From NCBI RefSeq assembly GCF_000348785.1, contig NC_020520.1, positions 2,232,001 to 2,296,000 on the forward strand: a stretch of 64,000 nt of DNA. Reading direction: 5' to 3'. The notes under the pieces were generated by a model. That model saw only the letters and a program-made list of their open reading frames with translations, had not been told where the DNA came from and made no database searches. Below, one piece after another: positions 56,948-64,000 of the stretch (positions are counted from its first letter, which is position 1; each line of letters opens with the position of its first letter). The stretch is from Ilumatobacter coccineus YM16-304. GTDB taxonomy: Bacteria; Actinomycetota; Acidimicrobiia; Acidimicrobiales; Ilumatobacteraceae. Made by a program: the position numbers and the translations under genes.

Positions 56948-57439
56948 ATGGCCGACCCGCTGACCGACGCGCTCGACTCGACGGGCGTGGAGTACGAGAT
57001 CGTGGCCTGCGACCCCGACCTGGCCGACACCGCGCAGTTCTGCGAGGCCTACGGCTATTCGCCCGAAGATTCGGCCAACACCATCGTCGTGGTCGGCAAG
57101 TCCGATCCGCCCGTGTACGCCGCGTGCGTCGTGTTGGCCACCACTCGGCTCGACGTGAACAAGGCCGTGCGGAAGCGCTTCGGTGTGAAGAAGGCGTCGT
57201 TCGCGAGCGGCGACGACACCGTCGCCATCACGGGCATGCAGATCGGTGGCGTCACGCCGATCGGCCTGCCGACCGACTTGCCGATCTGGGTCGACGCTCG
57301 GGTGATGGAGCGTGACCGCATCATCCTGGGTGGCGGATCACGGGACCGCAAGGTGTACGGCCCGCCGGCGATCCTCAGCGCGCTCGGCGCCGACGTCGTC
57401 GACGACCTGGCCAAGATCCCACCCCCGGCGGCCGACTGA
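56948..57439 (+). CDS. YbaK/ProX-type aminoacyl-tRNA deacylase
   Basis: 163 aa. The fold of the prolyl-tRNA synthetase editing domain: ANTIVVVGKSDPPVYAACVV, TRLDVNKAVRKRFGVKKASF with the catalytic Lys, GMQIGGVTPIGLPTDLPIWV and IILGGGSRDRKVYGPP. Such proteins hydrolyse mischarged tRNAs in trans. Substrate unknown. It is followed 2 nt later by the VOC gene. Confidence 0.85.
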   Translation: MADPLTDALDSTGVEYEIVACDPDLADTAQFCEAYGYSPEDSANTIVVVGKSDPPVYAACVVLATTRLDVNKAVRKRFGVKKASFASGDDTVAITGMQIGGVTPIGLPTDLPIWVDARVMERDRIILGGGSRDRKVYGPPAILSALGADVVDDLAKIPPPAAD

Positions 57440-57441
57440 CC

Positions 57442-57780
57442 ATGTCGACGCAGATCTGCCCCATCCTCCGGGTCGCCGATGCCGCTCGATCGGTCGAGTG
57501 GTACGCCCAACTCGGGTTCGAGCAGATCTTCGAGCACCGCTTCGCCGACGGCATGCCGGCCTACGTCGGCATCCAGCGAGACGATGCGGTGATCCACCTC
57601 TCCGAACACACCGGCGATGCGCCGGGTCCGGGCCTGATCTACGTGTGGGTCGAGCAGATCGACCCGCTCGCGGCGCACTTCGGTACGACTCCCGACGACA
57701 TGCCGTGGGGACGCGACATCGAGGTGACCGACCCCGATGGCAACCGCATCCGCCTCGCCGAGGCCCGCAACCCGGAGTGA
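57442..57780 (+). CDS. VOC-superfamily (glyoxalase/bleomycin-resistance) protein
   Basis: 112 aa, two babab half-units. ICPILRVADAARSVEWYAQL opens the first; AVIHLSEHTGD and VTDPDGNRIRLAEAR carry a putative metal His and Glu. The bleomycin-resistance-like subfamily binds rather than cleaves its ligand; function not known. It lies in an apparent operon with the deacylase. Confidence 0.75.
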   Translation: MSTQICPILRVADAARSVEWYAQLGFEQIFEHRFADGMPAYVGIQRDDAVIHLSEHTGDAPGPGLIYVWVEQIDPLAAHFGTTPDDMPWGRDIEVTDPDGNRIRLAEARNPE

Positions 57781-57820
57781 TCGTCGCGAAACGGTCACGT
57801 TCGCCCCGTCCCACCGCCGC

Positions 57821-57826
57821 TACGCT
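57821..57826 (+). promoter_or_regulatory. Probable -10 of the pheS leader promoter
   Basis: TACGCT, 7 nt before the GTG of the leader peptide at 57834. A second TACGCT at 57953-57958, closer to pheS, could be an internal promoter. Confidence 0.5.
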
Positions 57827-57833
57827 TTCGGCC

Positions 57834-57872
57834 GTGACGACACAGTTGCAGCGATTTTCGTGCCCCGGCTGA
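57834..57872 (+). CDS. Candidate leader peptide upstream of pheS
   Basis: 12 aa, VTTQLQRFSCPG followed by TGA. It would be translated from a leaderless mRNA. It contains one Phe (residue 8), far fewer than E. coli PheM, so phenylalanine sensing is not assured; Cys-Pro-Gly at its end could stall ribosomes instead. Its last codons form one arm of a hairpin. No annotation tool would call it by length. Confidence 0.45.
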   Translation: MTTQLQRFSCPG

Positions 57873-57922
57873 ACCGGGGAATGGCCACTCGCTCCTGCGC
57901 CACGTCCTGAGTTCGTCCGGGG
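57863..57922 (+). promoter_or_regulatory. Mutually exclusive hairpins in the pheS leader
   Basis: CCCCGG (57863-57868, last leader codons) can pair with CCGGGG at 57874-57879 or with CCGGGG at 57917-57922. A ribosome on the leader would mask the first arm. This is the logic of attenuation, although neither hairpin has a T run. Confidence 0.4.
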
Positions 57923-57982
57923 ACCATCAACGACTGCACGACGCAGCACCCGTACGCTCCAACTCTGTCGAAAGGACACCCC

Positions 57983-59008
57983 TTGAACCCGGACATCCTC
58001 ACGGAAATCACCTCGGCTCGTGACGCCGCTCTCGCCGAGATTGCCTCGGCCTCGACCCCTGACGCGGTCGCATCGATGACGACGCGCTTCGCCGGCAAGA
58101 AGGGGGAGCTCGCCGGTCTCAAGAAGCGGCTGGGGTCGCTCGACTCGATCGACGAGAAGAAGGCCGCCGGGGCAGCGATCAACGAGGCGATGGCCGCCGT
58201 CGACGCCGCCCTCGACGAACAGCGATCGGCGCTCAACGCCGCCGCCCTCGCCGCCCAGGTCGAGAACGAACGACTCGACCTGACCGAATACGTCGGCAAG
58301 CCGACCCGCGGCAAGGCACACCTGGTGACCCAAGCGTGGGAACGGCTCGAAGACGTCTTCGTCGGCCTCGGCTTCCAGGTAGCCGAAGGCCCCGAGGTCG
58401 AGACCGACTGGCACAACTTCGAAGCGCTCAACATGGGGGAGGGGCACCCGGCTCGCGGTGAGTTCGACACGCTGTTCGTCGACCACGTACCGCCAGGCGG
58501 AGCGCCCGGCAGCACCGTGCTGCGCACCCACACGTCACCGGTGCAGATCCGCACGATGCTCGAGAAGGAGCCGCCGATCTACATCGTCGCTCCGGGGCGC
58601 GTGTTCCGACGCGACACGCCCGACGCCACCCACATGCCGGTGTTTCATCAGATCGAGGGGCTGGTCATCGACCGCAACATCTCGATGGCCGACCTCGCCG
58701 GCACGATCCAGGCGTTCACCACCGCGTTCTTCGGCAAGGACTGGAACTCGCGGCTGCGGCCCGACTACTTCCCGTTCACCGAACCGTCGGCCGAGTTCGA
58801 CATCCAACGCCCCGACGGCTCGTGGATCGAGCTGGGCGGCTGCGGCATGGTGCATCCCAACGTTCTCCGTGCCGGCGGCATCGACCCCGAGGAGTGGAGC
58901 GGATTCGCCTTCGGTTTCGGCATCGACCGCATGGCCCTGATGCGCCACGGCGTCGACGATCTCCGTGCCATGTACGCGGACGACCTCCGCTTCACCTCGC
59001 AATTCTGA
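57983..59008 (+). CDS. pheS: Phenylalanyl-tRNA synthetase alpha subunit
   Basis: 341 aa. An N-terminal coiled coil (about 1-95) binds tRNA-Phe. The class II core has QVAEGPEVETDWHNFEALN, LLRTHTSPVQIRTM-type motif 2 start (VLRTHTSPVQIRTML), GRVFRRDTPDATHMPVFHQI, EGLVIDRNISMADL and the motif 3 region GGCGMVHPNVLRAGGIDPEE. The TTG start has AAAGGA 6-7 nt upstream. Confidence 0.95.
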   Translation: MNPDILTEITSARDAALAEIASASTPDAVASMTTRFAGKKGELAGLKKRLGSLDSIDEKKAAGAAINEAMAAVDAALDEQRSALNAAALAAQVENERLDLTEYVGKPTRGKAHLVTQAWERLEDVFVGLGFQVAEGPEVETDWHNFEALNMGEGHPARGEFDTLFVDHVPPGGAPGSTVLRTHTSPVQIRTMLEKEPPIYIVAPGRVFRRDTPDATHMPVFHQIEGLVIDRNISMADLAGTIQAFTTAFFGKDWNSRLRPDYFPFTEPSAEFDIQRPDGSWIELGGCGMVHPNVLRAGGIDPEEWSGFAFGFGIDRMALMRHGVDDLRAMYADDLRFTSQF

Positions 59009-59018
59009 CCGCTCGCTG

Positions 59019-59037
59019 CCCGAGACGTCGTCTCGGG
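59019..59037 (+). terminator. Hairpin between pheS and pheT
   Basis: CCCGAGAC-GTC-GTCTCGGG is a perfect 8-bp stem followed by TCTTC, 10 nt after the pheS stop. It could reduce or adjust pheT expression, or protect the pheS mRNA 3' end. Confidence 0.6.
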
Positions 59038-59058
59038 TCTTCAACCTGGAGTTGAACC

Positions 59059-61428
59059 ATGAAAATTCTCTTGTCCTGGCTGAACGAGTACGGCGACTTC
59101 GGCGACCCGACCGACGCCGCCGCCGTCGAGCGCGTCGCTGCGGCCCTCACGTCGCTCGGTCTCGAAGTCGAATCGATCGATCGCGTCGGCGACACCGTCG
59201 ATGGCGTCGTGACCGCACGGATCCTGCGGCTCGAATCGCACCCCGATGCTGCGAAGGTGCAGCGTGTGTACGTCGACGCCGGCGACGGCACCGAACTGCA
59301 CGTGTGGTGTGGCGCCGACAACATCTCGGTCGACGACATCGTTCCCCTGGCCACGCTCGGTACCGCGATGCCGAACGGGATGACGATCGAGCGCCGCGGC
59401 ATCCTCGGCATCGATTCGGAAGGCATGCTCTGCTCGGCCCAGGAACTGGGCCTCGGCGAGGACCACAGCGGCATCCGACTGCTCCCGTCCGGGACCCCGC
59501 TCGGCGTGCCGTACGGCGAGGCACTGAACATCCAGCCCGACGTGCTCATCGACGCGAACGTCACCCGCAACCGGCCCGACTGCTGGGGCTACGTCGGCAT
59601 CGCCCGCGACCTCGCCGCCAAGCTCGGCGTCGAATTCCGCCCGCCCACACCGACCCTCCACGTGACCGGCGCACCTCGATCGGCGCCGGTCGAACTGCTC
59701 GACCCCGCTCGCTGCCCCCGATTCACCTCCACCGTGATCTCGGGCGTCGAGGTCAAGCCGTCGGCAGACTGGATGGCGAGCCGCCTCACCGCGGCCGGAA
59801 TGCGCCCGATCAACAACGTCGTCGACGTGAGCAACTACGTGATGCTCGAGTTGAACCAACCCAACCACGCGTACGACCTCGACACGCTCGGCGGAGGTGG
59901 GTTCCGCGTGCGCCGAGCCGCCGACGGCGAGCACCTCGTCACCCTCGACGGCGAAGACCGCACCTTCGGCACCGACGACCTCCTCATCTGCGACGCCAAT
60001 GACACGCCGATCGGACTCGGTGGTGTGATGGGCGGCCTCGACTCCGAGATCTCCGACTCCACGACCACGGTCGCGCTCGAGATGGCGTGGTTCGACCTGT
60101 CGCCGATCGGCAAGACGGTCACCCGCACCGGTCTCCGCTCGGAGGCCTCGCAGCGTTTCGAGCGCGGTGTCGACCCGCACGGCATGCCGACGGCCATCGC
60201 TCGATTCGTCGAACTGCTCGGCGAGACGTGCCCTGGTCTCACCGTGCACGACGGCGCGATCGACGAACGCGACGACGAGCACCTCCCGCCCGCCGAGCGG
60301 TACACCGAGGTGCGCATCGCGAACGTCAACCGGATCCTCGGCACGTCGCTGACCGCCGACGACCTGCCGGCGATCCTCGACCCGATCGGCTACACGGTGT
60401 CGGGCACCGGCGACACCCGGACGGTCGTCCTGCCGACCTGGCGCCTCGATTCGACCGCCGAGATCGACGTGATCGAGGAGATCGCCCGCCACTACGGCTA
60501 CGACCGGCTCGGCGCGAGCGTCCCCAAGTCGATCGAGCCCGGTGGGCTGACCGCACGCCAGCAGCGCCGCCGCCTCGTCCGCAGCGTGCTGCTCGGTCTC
60601 GGCGTCTCCGAGGCCATGCCCAACCCGTTCCTGGCACCCGACACGCTCGCGAAGGCCGGTCTGCCGAGCGAGGCGATCTCGATCACCAACCCGCTCGTGA
60701 CCGAGGAGTCGGTGCTGCGCACCTCGCTTCGACCCGGCCTGCTCCGGGCCATCGCGTACAACGAGTCGCACCGTCGTACCGGCGCCCGGTTCTTCGAGAT
60801 CGGCCACGTGTACCCGCCGAGCGACGGGGAACTCCCCGCCGAGTACGAAGCCCTCACGGTGGTGCTGGCCGGCGAAGCAGCGCCCGCCGCGCTCCAGGTC
60901 TGGCGGGAGCTCACCGCAACACTCGGCGGCGGAGCCCGCATCGATCAGAGCAAGGTGCCACCCGGACTGCACGCCACCCGCTCCGCCACGCTGCAGGCGG
61001 GCAAGCAGCCGCTCGGGGCCGTGGGCGAGGTCGCTCCCGACGTGCTCGCTGCATTCGACGTGACCGAACGGGTCGCGATCCTCGAGATCGACCTCGATCA
61101 GTTCCTCGCGCGCGAGCCGAAGCCGGTGCAATGGAAGGCCACCAGCCGGCAACCGTCGAGCGATCTCGACCTCGCGTTCAAGCTGCCCGACTCGATCGCT
61201 GCCGAGAAGCTCGACAAGGCCATCCGCCAGGGCGCTGGGAAGCTGCTCGTCGACCTCGACCTGTTCGACAACTTCCGCGGCGTCTCCGTCGGTGCCGACG
61301 CACGTTCGCTGGCGTTCCGCCTGCGGCTGCAGGCTCCCGACCGGAGCCTCACCGATGCTGACATCGCCGACGTCCGCCGTGGCGTCGAAGCCGCGGCGAT
61401 CAAACTCGGCGCCGAGCTGCGGAGCTGA
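59059..61428 (+). CDS. pheT: Phenylalanyl-tRNA synthetase beta subunit
   Basis: 789 aa. Order of domains: N-terminal B1, EMAP-type tRNA-binding B2 (VVTARILRLESHPDAAKVQR), B3/B4 editing region (NRPDCWGYVGIARDLAAKLG, then NNVVDVSNYVMLELNQPNHA), B5 DNA-binding fold (RYTEVRIANVNRILGTSLT), catalytic-like B6/B7, and the C-terminal FDX-ACB anticodon-binding domain (SRQPSSDLDLAFKLPDSIAA). CCTGGAG precedes the ATG. Confidence 0.96.
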   Translation: MKILLSWLNEYGDFGDPTDAAAVERVAAALTSLGLEVESIDRVGDTVDGVVTARILRLESHPDAAKVQRVYVDAGDGTELHVWCGADNISVDDIVPLATLGTAMPNGMTIERRGILGIDSEGMLCSAQELGLGEDHSGIRLLPSGTPLGVPYGEALNIQPDVLIDANVTRNRPDCWGYVGIARDLAAKLGVEFRPPTPTLHVTGAPRSAPVELLDPARCPRFTSTVISGVEVKPSADWMASRLTAAGMRPINNVVDVSNYVMLELNQPNHAYDLDTLGGGGFRVRRAADGEHLVTLDGEDRTFGTDDLLICDANDTPIGLGGVMGGLDSEISDSTTTVALEMAWFDLSPIGKTVTRTGLRSEASQRFERGVDPHGMPTAIARFVELLGETCPGLTVHDGAIDERDDEHLPPAERYTEVRIANVNRILGTSLTADDLPAILDPIGYTVSGTGDTRTVVLPTWRLDSTAEIDVIEEIARHYGYDRLGASVPKSIEPGGLTARQQRRRLVRSVLLGLGVSEAMPNPFLAPDTLAKAGLPSEAISITNPLVTEESVLRTSLRPGLLRAIAYNESHRRTGARFFEIGHVYPPSDGELPAEYEALTVVLAGEAAPAALQVWRELTATLGGGARIDQSKVPPGLHATRSATLQAGKQPLGAVGEVAPDVLAAFDVTERVAILEIDLDQFLAREPKPVQWKATSRQPSSDLDLAFKLPDSIAAEKLDKAIRQGAGKLLVDLDLFDNFRGVSVGADARSLAFRLRLQAPDRSLTDADIADVRRGVEAAAIKLGAELRS

Positions 61429-61435
61429 GTCTTCG

Positions 61436-61834
61436 ATGAGCGGCGCTCCGGGCGAAACCGACCTGCGGAAGATGTTGTCGTCGCTCGACGTCGAACGTCG
61501 CCCGGGATCGTTCACGTTCGTCGAGGTCGATGAGGCGACTGCGGAGCAGCTCGCCGTCGCCCACGCGATGATCGTCGAAGACGAGTCGACGACGCTCGTG
61601 CTCGACGTCGCCGAGGCCCGCCGCCTCGGCCTCCCGGTGGTGGTCGACATGGCGTGGCTCTCGCTCACCGTGCAGTCGAGCCTCGAAGCGGTCGGGCTGA
61701 CCGCAGCGTTCAGCGTGGCGTTGGGCGAGCAGGGGATCTCGTGCAACGTGCTCGCCGGGTTCCGCCACGATCACCTCCTCGTACCGAGCGACCGCGCCGA
61801 CGACGCGATCGAGGCGTTGATCGGTCTGCGGTGA
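61436..61834 (+). CDS. ACT-domain protein (DUF2241/COG3602-like)
   Basis: 132 aa with two ACT-like halves: DLRKMLSSLDVERRPGSFTF starts the first, WLSLTVQSSLEAVGLTAAFS and ISCNVLAGFRHDHLLVPSDR the second. Such small ACT proteins bind amino acids but have no assigned role. It starts 7 nt after pheT and overlaps the K+ transporter gene by GTGA, so it may ride on the pheST transcript. Confidence 0.78.
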   Translation: MSGAPGETDLRKMLSSLDVERRPGSFTFVEVDEATAEQLAVAHAMIVEDESTTLVLDVAEARRLGLPVVVDMAWLSLTVQSSLEAVGLTAAFSVALGEQGISCNVLAGFRHDHLLVPSDRADDAIEALIGLR

Positions 61835-63219
61835 TCGATCGGCGCGGCGGTGAGCGATCGGGCGTCCGCCGGGTCGTGGCGCGTCGCTCACGATCGCTCG
61901 CCACGCCGACCCGCCTGATCACACTTTCGTTCGCCGGCGCCATCGCACTCGGCACGCTGCTGCTGGCCCTCCCGGTGTCGCACGGCGACCGTCGCATCGG
62001 CGTGCTCGATGCGCTGTTCACCGCCACGAGTGCCGTGTGCGTCACCGGCTTGGCCGTGGTCGACACCGGGACCGCTTTCAGTGGGTTCGGGCAGTTCGTG
62101 ATCCTGCTCCTCTTCCAGTTGGGTGGCCTCGGCCTGCTCACGATCGGCACGCTGCTCGCGCTCGCCACGGGACGCCGGCTCGGTGTCGGCGATCGTCTGA
62201 AGGTGCAGGAGCAGGTGACCGGGTCGGATGCCGGCGGCATCGTCGCACTGGTGCGATCGATCGCCGTCGTCGTTGCGCTCGCCGAGATCACCGGGGCGCT
62301 GCTGCTCTACAGCCGTTTCGCCTCGACCGAAGGCATCGGAACCGGAGCCTGGCACGCGGTGTTCCACAGCGTGTCGGCGTTCAACAACGCCGGATTCTCG
62401 CTCAACAGCGACAGCCTGATGGGCTACGTCGACGACCCGATCGTCAACGTCACCGTGATGCTCCTCATCGTCGTCGGCGGTCTCGGTTTCATGGTGATCA
62501 CCAACCTGTACCGATGGTCGCAGCGGTCGTCGCCGCGAGTACGGCTCACCCTGCACACCCGCATGGTGGTGTCGATGACGGCGTTCCTGACCGCGGCGGG
62601 GGCGAGCCTCATCCTGATCACCGAGTGGAACAACGACGACACGCTCGGTGCGCTCGGGGCACCCGGTCGCGTGCTGGCCGGGATCTTCCAGTCGGTCACG
62701 CCGCGCACCGCCGGGTTCAACACCGTCGACTACGGCGATCTCACCACTGCCGGACTGCTGGTCACGATGCTGCTCATGTTCATCGGTGGCAACCCGGGCT
62801 CGACCGCAGGTGGCATCAAGACCATCACGTTCTACGTCGTCGTGCTGAGCATCTGGAGCACCCTGCGAGGACGGGCCGACACCACGGTGTTCCACCGGCG
62901 AATCGCCCAGGAGACCGTCGCACGTGCGGCTGCCATCGCCGGTGGTGCGGCGATTGTCGGCGGGGCCGCCGTCACGATGCTGGCCATGCTCGAACCCGAC
63001 ATCGCGCTGCAGTCGTTGTTGTTCGAGACGATCTCGGCGCTCGGCACCGTGGGTTTGTCGGTCGGAATCACAGCAGAACTCGGAGATTCCGCCAGACTGA
63101 TCGTCATCATGTTGATGTTCGTCGGCCGCATCGGACTGCTCACGTTCGCACTGGCGCTGGTGAGTCGCGAGCGGCCGACCACGATGCGTCATCCGGTCGA
63201 AGACGTGGTGGTCGGCTGA
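61831..63219 (+). CDS. TrkH/KtrB-family potassium transporter, channel subunit
   Basis: 462 aa. The four selectivity-filter P-loops are visible: TSAVCVTGLAVVDTGTAF, HSVSAFNNAGFSLNSDS, SVTPRTAGFNTVDYGD and ISALGTVGLSVGITAEL, each with the conserved Gly. About eight transmembrane helices with paired pore helices. Length is close to KtrB. The GTG start overlaps the ACT gene. Together with the next gene it forms a gated K+ uptake system. Confidence 0.9.
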   Translation: MIDRRGGERSGVRRVVARRSRSLATPTRLITLSFAGAIALGTLLLALPVSHGDRRIGVLDALFTATSAVCVTGLAVVDTGTAFSGFGQFVILLLFQLGGLGLLTIGTLLALATGRRLGVGDRLKVQEQVTGSDAGGIVALVRSIAVVVALAEITGALLLYSRFASTEGIGTGAWHAVFHSVSAFNNAGFSLNSDSLMGYVDDPIVNVTVMLLIVVGGLGFMVITNLYRWSQRSSPRVRLTLHTRMVVSMTAFLTAAGASLILITEWNNDDTLGALGAPGRVLAGIFQSVTPRTAGFNTVDYGDLTTAGLLVTMLLMFIGGNPGSTAGGIKTITFYVVVLSIWSTLRGRADTTVFHRRIAQETVARAAAIAGGAAIVGGAAVTMLAMLEPDIALQSLLFETISALGTVGLSVGITAELGDSARLIVIMLMFVGRIGLLTFALALVSRERPTTMRHPVEDVVVG

Positions 63220-63875
63220 TGATCGGGCAGTACCTCGTCATCGGCGTCGGACGCTTCGGATCCGCAGTCGCGCGCACCCTCTACGACCTCGGTCACGAGG
63301 TGGTGGCCGTCGACCGCGACGAAGCCGAACTGCAGGCGGTGATGGGGCACGTCACGCACGCAGCGGTGCTCGACGCCACCGACGAACGAGCGCTCGACCG
63401 GCTCGGTCTGGCTCACTTCGAAGTGGTGATCGTGGCGATCGGCGACGACCTCGAAGCGAGCATTCTCGCCACCGTCGGCTCGAAGGCCGGGGGAGCGCGA
63501 TACGTGATCGCCAAGGCCAACGATCGATCGATGGCCCGGATCCTCGCCACCGTCGGCGCCGACGAGATCGTGCGGCCCGAACACGACATGGGCGCTCGTC
63601 TCGCGATGCAGTTGGCGTCGCCCAGTGAGGTGGCGTCGCTCGAACTCGGCCCCGACAACAGCATCGTCGAACTCGATGTCCGCGACCTCCTCGTCGGGAC
63701 ACTCGAAACGCTCCGCTTGCCGGCCAGGTTCGGTGTGCAGGTGCTTGCGGTGCACCGCGGTCGCGACGTGATCGTGTCGCCGGGTGCGTCGTTCGCGCTC
63801 GCCTCGGGTGACCGAATCGTGGTGATCGGGAAGAACAGCGATCTCGACACGCTCAGAGAGCACCTGCCGCGATGA
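63219..63875 (+). CDS. TrkA/KtrA-type RCK regulatory subunit
   Basis: 218 aa. RCK_N Rossmann domain with YLVIGVGRFGSAVARTLYDL (5-24), the acidic EVVAVDRDEAELQ and a conserved Asp in HAAVLDATDERAL; then an RCK_C domain (about 140-218, VIVSPGASFALASGDRIVVI). One RCK pair makes it KtrA-like rather than the double-length TrkA. It overlaps the channel gene by 1 nt. Confidence 0.9.
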   Translation: MIGQYLVIGVGRFGSAVARTLYDLGHEVVAVDRDEAELQAVMGHVTHAAVLDATDERALDRLGLAHFEVVIVAIGDDLEASILATVGSKAGGARYVIAKANDRSMARILATVGADEIVRPEHDMGARLAMQLASPSEVASLELGPDNSIVELDVRDLLVGTLETLRLPARFGVQVLAVHRGRDVIVSPGASFALASGDRIVVIGKNSDLDTLREHLPR

Positions 63876-64000
63876 AGTGGATCTCGTCGATCGCTCGCTT
63901 CGCCACACGTCCGGTGGTGGCGACGTACGGGAGCATGGCGTTGCTGTTCGTCGGCCTCGTCGTCGATCTCAACAGCGACCAGGCGCTGGTCGTGTCGATC
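63872..64000 (+). CDS. Membrane protein, N-terminal fragment
   Basis: 43 codons are visible before the window ends. A basic start (MKWISSIARFATRP) leads into a hydrophobic stretch (VVATYGSMALLFVGLVVDL), one membrane segment or signal anchor. The ATG overlaps the stop of the RCK gene. Identity cannot be judged from this fragment. Confidence 0.5.
   Translation, partial: MKWISSIARFATRPVVATYGSMALLFVGLVVDLNSDQALVVSI

Noticed and set aside
57873-57982. T-box riboswitch before pheS
   Set aside because: I found no AGGGUGGNACCGCG-like T-box sequence and no specifier-loop layout in the 110 nt.
59041-61746. A 901-codon reverse frame across pheT
   Set aside because: Antisense shadow with biased composition and no homology features.

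Overview
The window is a GC-rich, densely packed chromosomal segment of housekeeping genes from an actinobacterium. Pointers to Actinobacteria are an mIHF gene next to gmk, a GuaB1-type IMPDH relative, DUF3151 and DUF1844 proteins, a PriA without its ATP-binding motifs, a HelD-family helicase, and actinobacterial gene order (pyrR-pyrB-pyrC-carA-carB, then mihF-gmk-rpoZ-coaBC-metK-priA; infC-rpmI-rplT-trmH-pheS-pheT). An origin in class Acidimicrobiia (Ilumatobacter-like) is my inference from gene order and codon use, not proven here. I saw no insertion sequence, prophage, CRISPR array, rRNA or tRNA gene.

Layout. 1-5706: xylulokinase tail, J-domain protein, threonylcarbamoyl-AMP synthase and hydrolase (reverse strand), then guaB1-cmk-plsC. 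5687-5920: two nested tandem-repeat families in a convergent gap. 5925-14947: M18 aminopeptidase, histidine phosphatase, pyruvate kinase, MFS exporter, DUF3151-mobA, rhodanese-RNase D, ParA-type ATPase, a small acidic protein. 14948-15420: palindrome plus a 100-bp tandem repeat running into a reverse-strand cysteine-cluster gene. 16217-21482: alaS-ruvX-mltG-aroE. 21517-29518: small basic ORF, LysR regulator, aroC-aroK-aroB-pepQ-efp-nusB and a DUF2079 membrane protein. 29556-31268: reverse-strand amidohydrolase. 31377-45232: pyrimidine operon (pyrR, B, C, carA, carB, pyrD) running into mihF, gmk, rpoZ, coaBC, metK, priA. 45303-52663: HelD, a methyltransferase divergent from def-fmt-rsmB-moaB, and hisG-csd-atl. 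52708-54219: DUF1844 and a methyltransferase (reverse). 54369-61428: translation block infC-rpmI-rplT, trmH, ybaK, VOC, pheS-pheT. 61436-64000: ACT-domain protein, Ktr/Trk potassium channel pair, start of a membrane protein.

The biology is mainly macromolecular synthesis: de novo UMP (all steps from carbamoyl phosphate to orotate), the last shikimate-pathway steps (aroE, aroK, aroB, aroC), CoA and SAM synthesis, aminoacylation (AlaRS, PheRS), ribosomal proteins and the N-formyl-methionine cycle (fmt, def). Many genes overlap by ATGA or GTGA, suggesting translational coupling.

The most informative non-coding signals are: a pair of ARG-box palindromes straddling the carA promoter; a PyrR-binding loop before pyrR; a 12-codon leader peptide with mutually exclusive hairpins before pheS; a recurring TANNNT hexamer (often TAGGCT or TAGCCT) 6-11 nt before start codons, implying widespread leaderless mRNAs; a shared bidirectional -10 between def and a methyltransferase; and several repeats at gene ends that carry the stop codon of the neighbouring gene.
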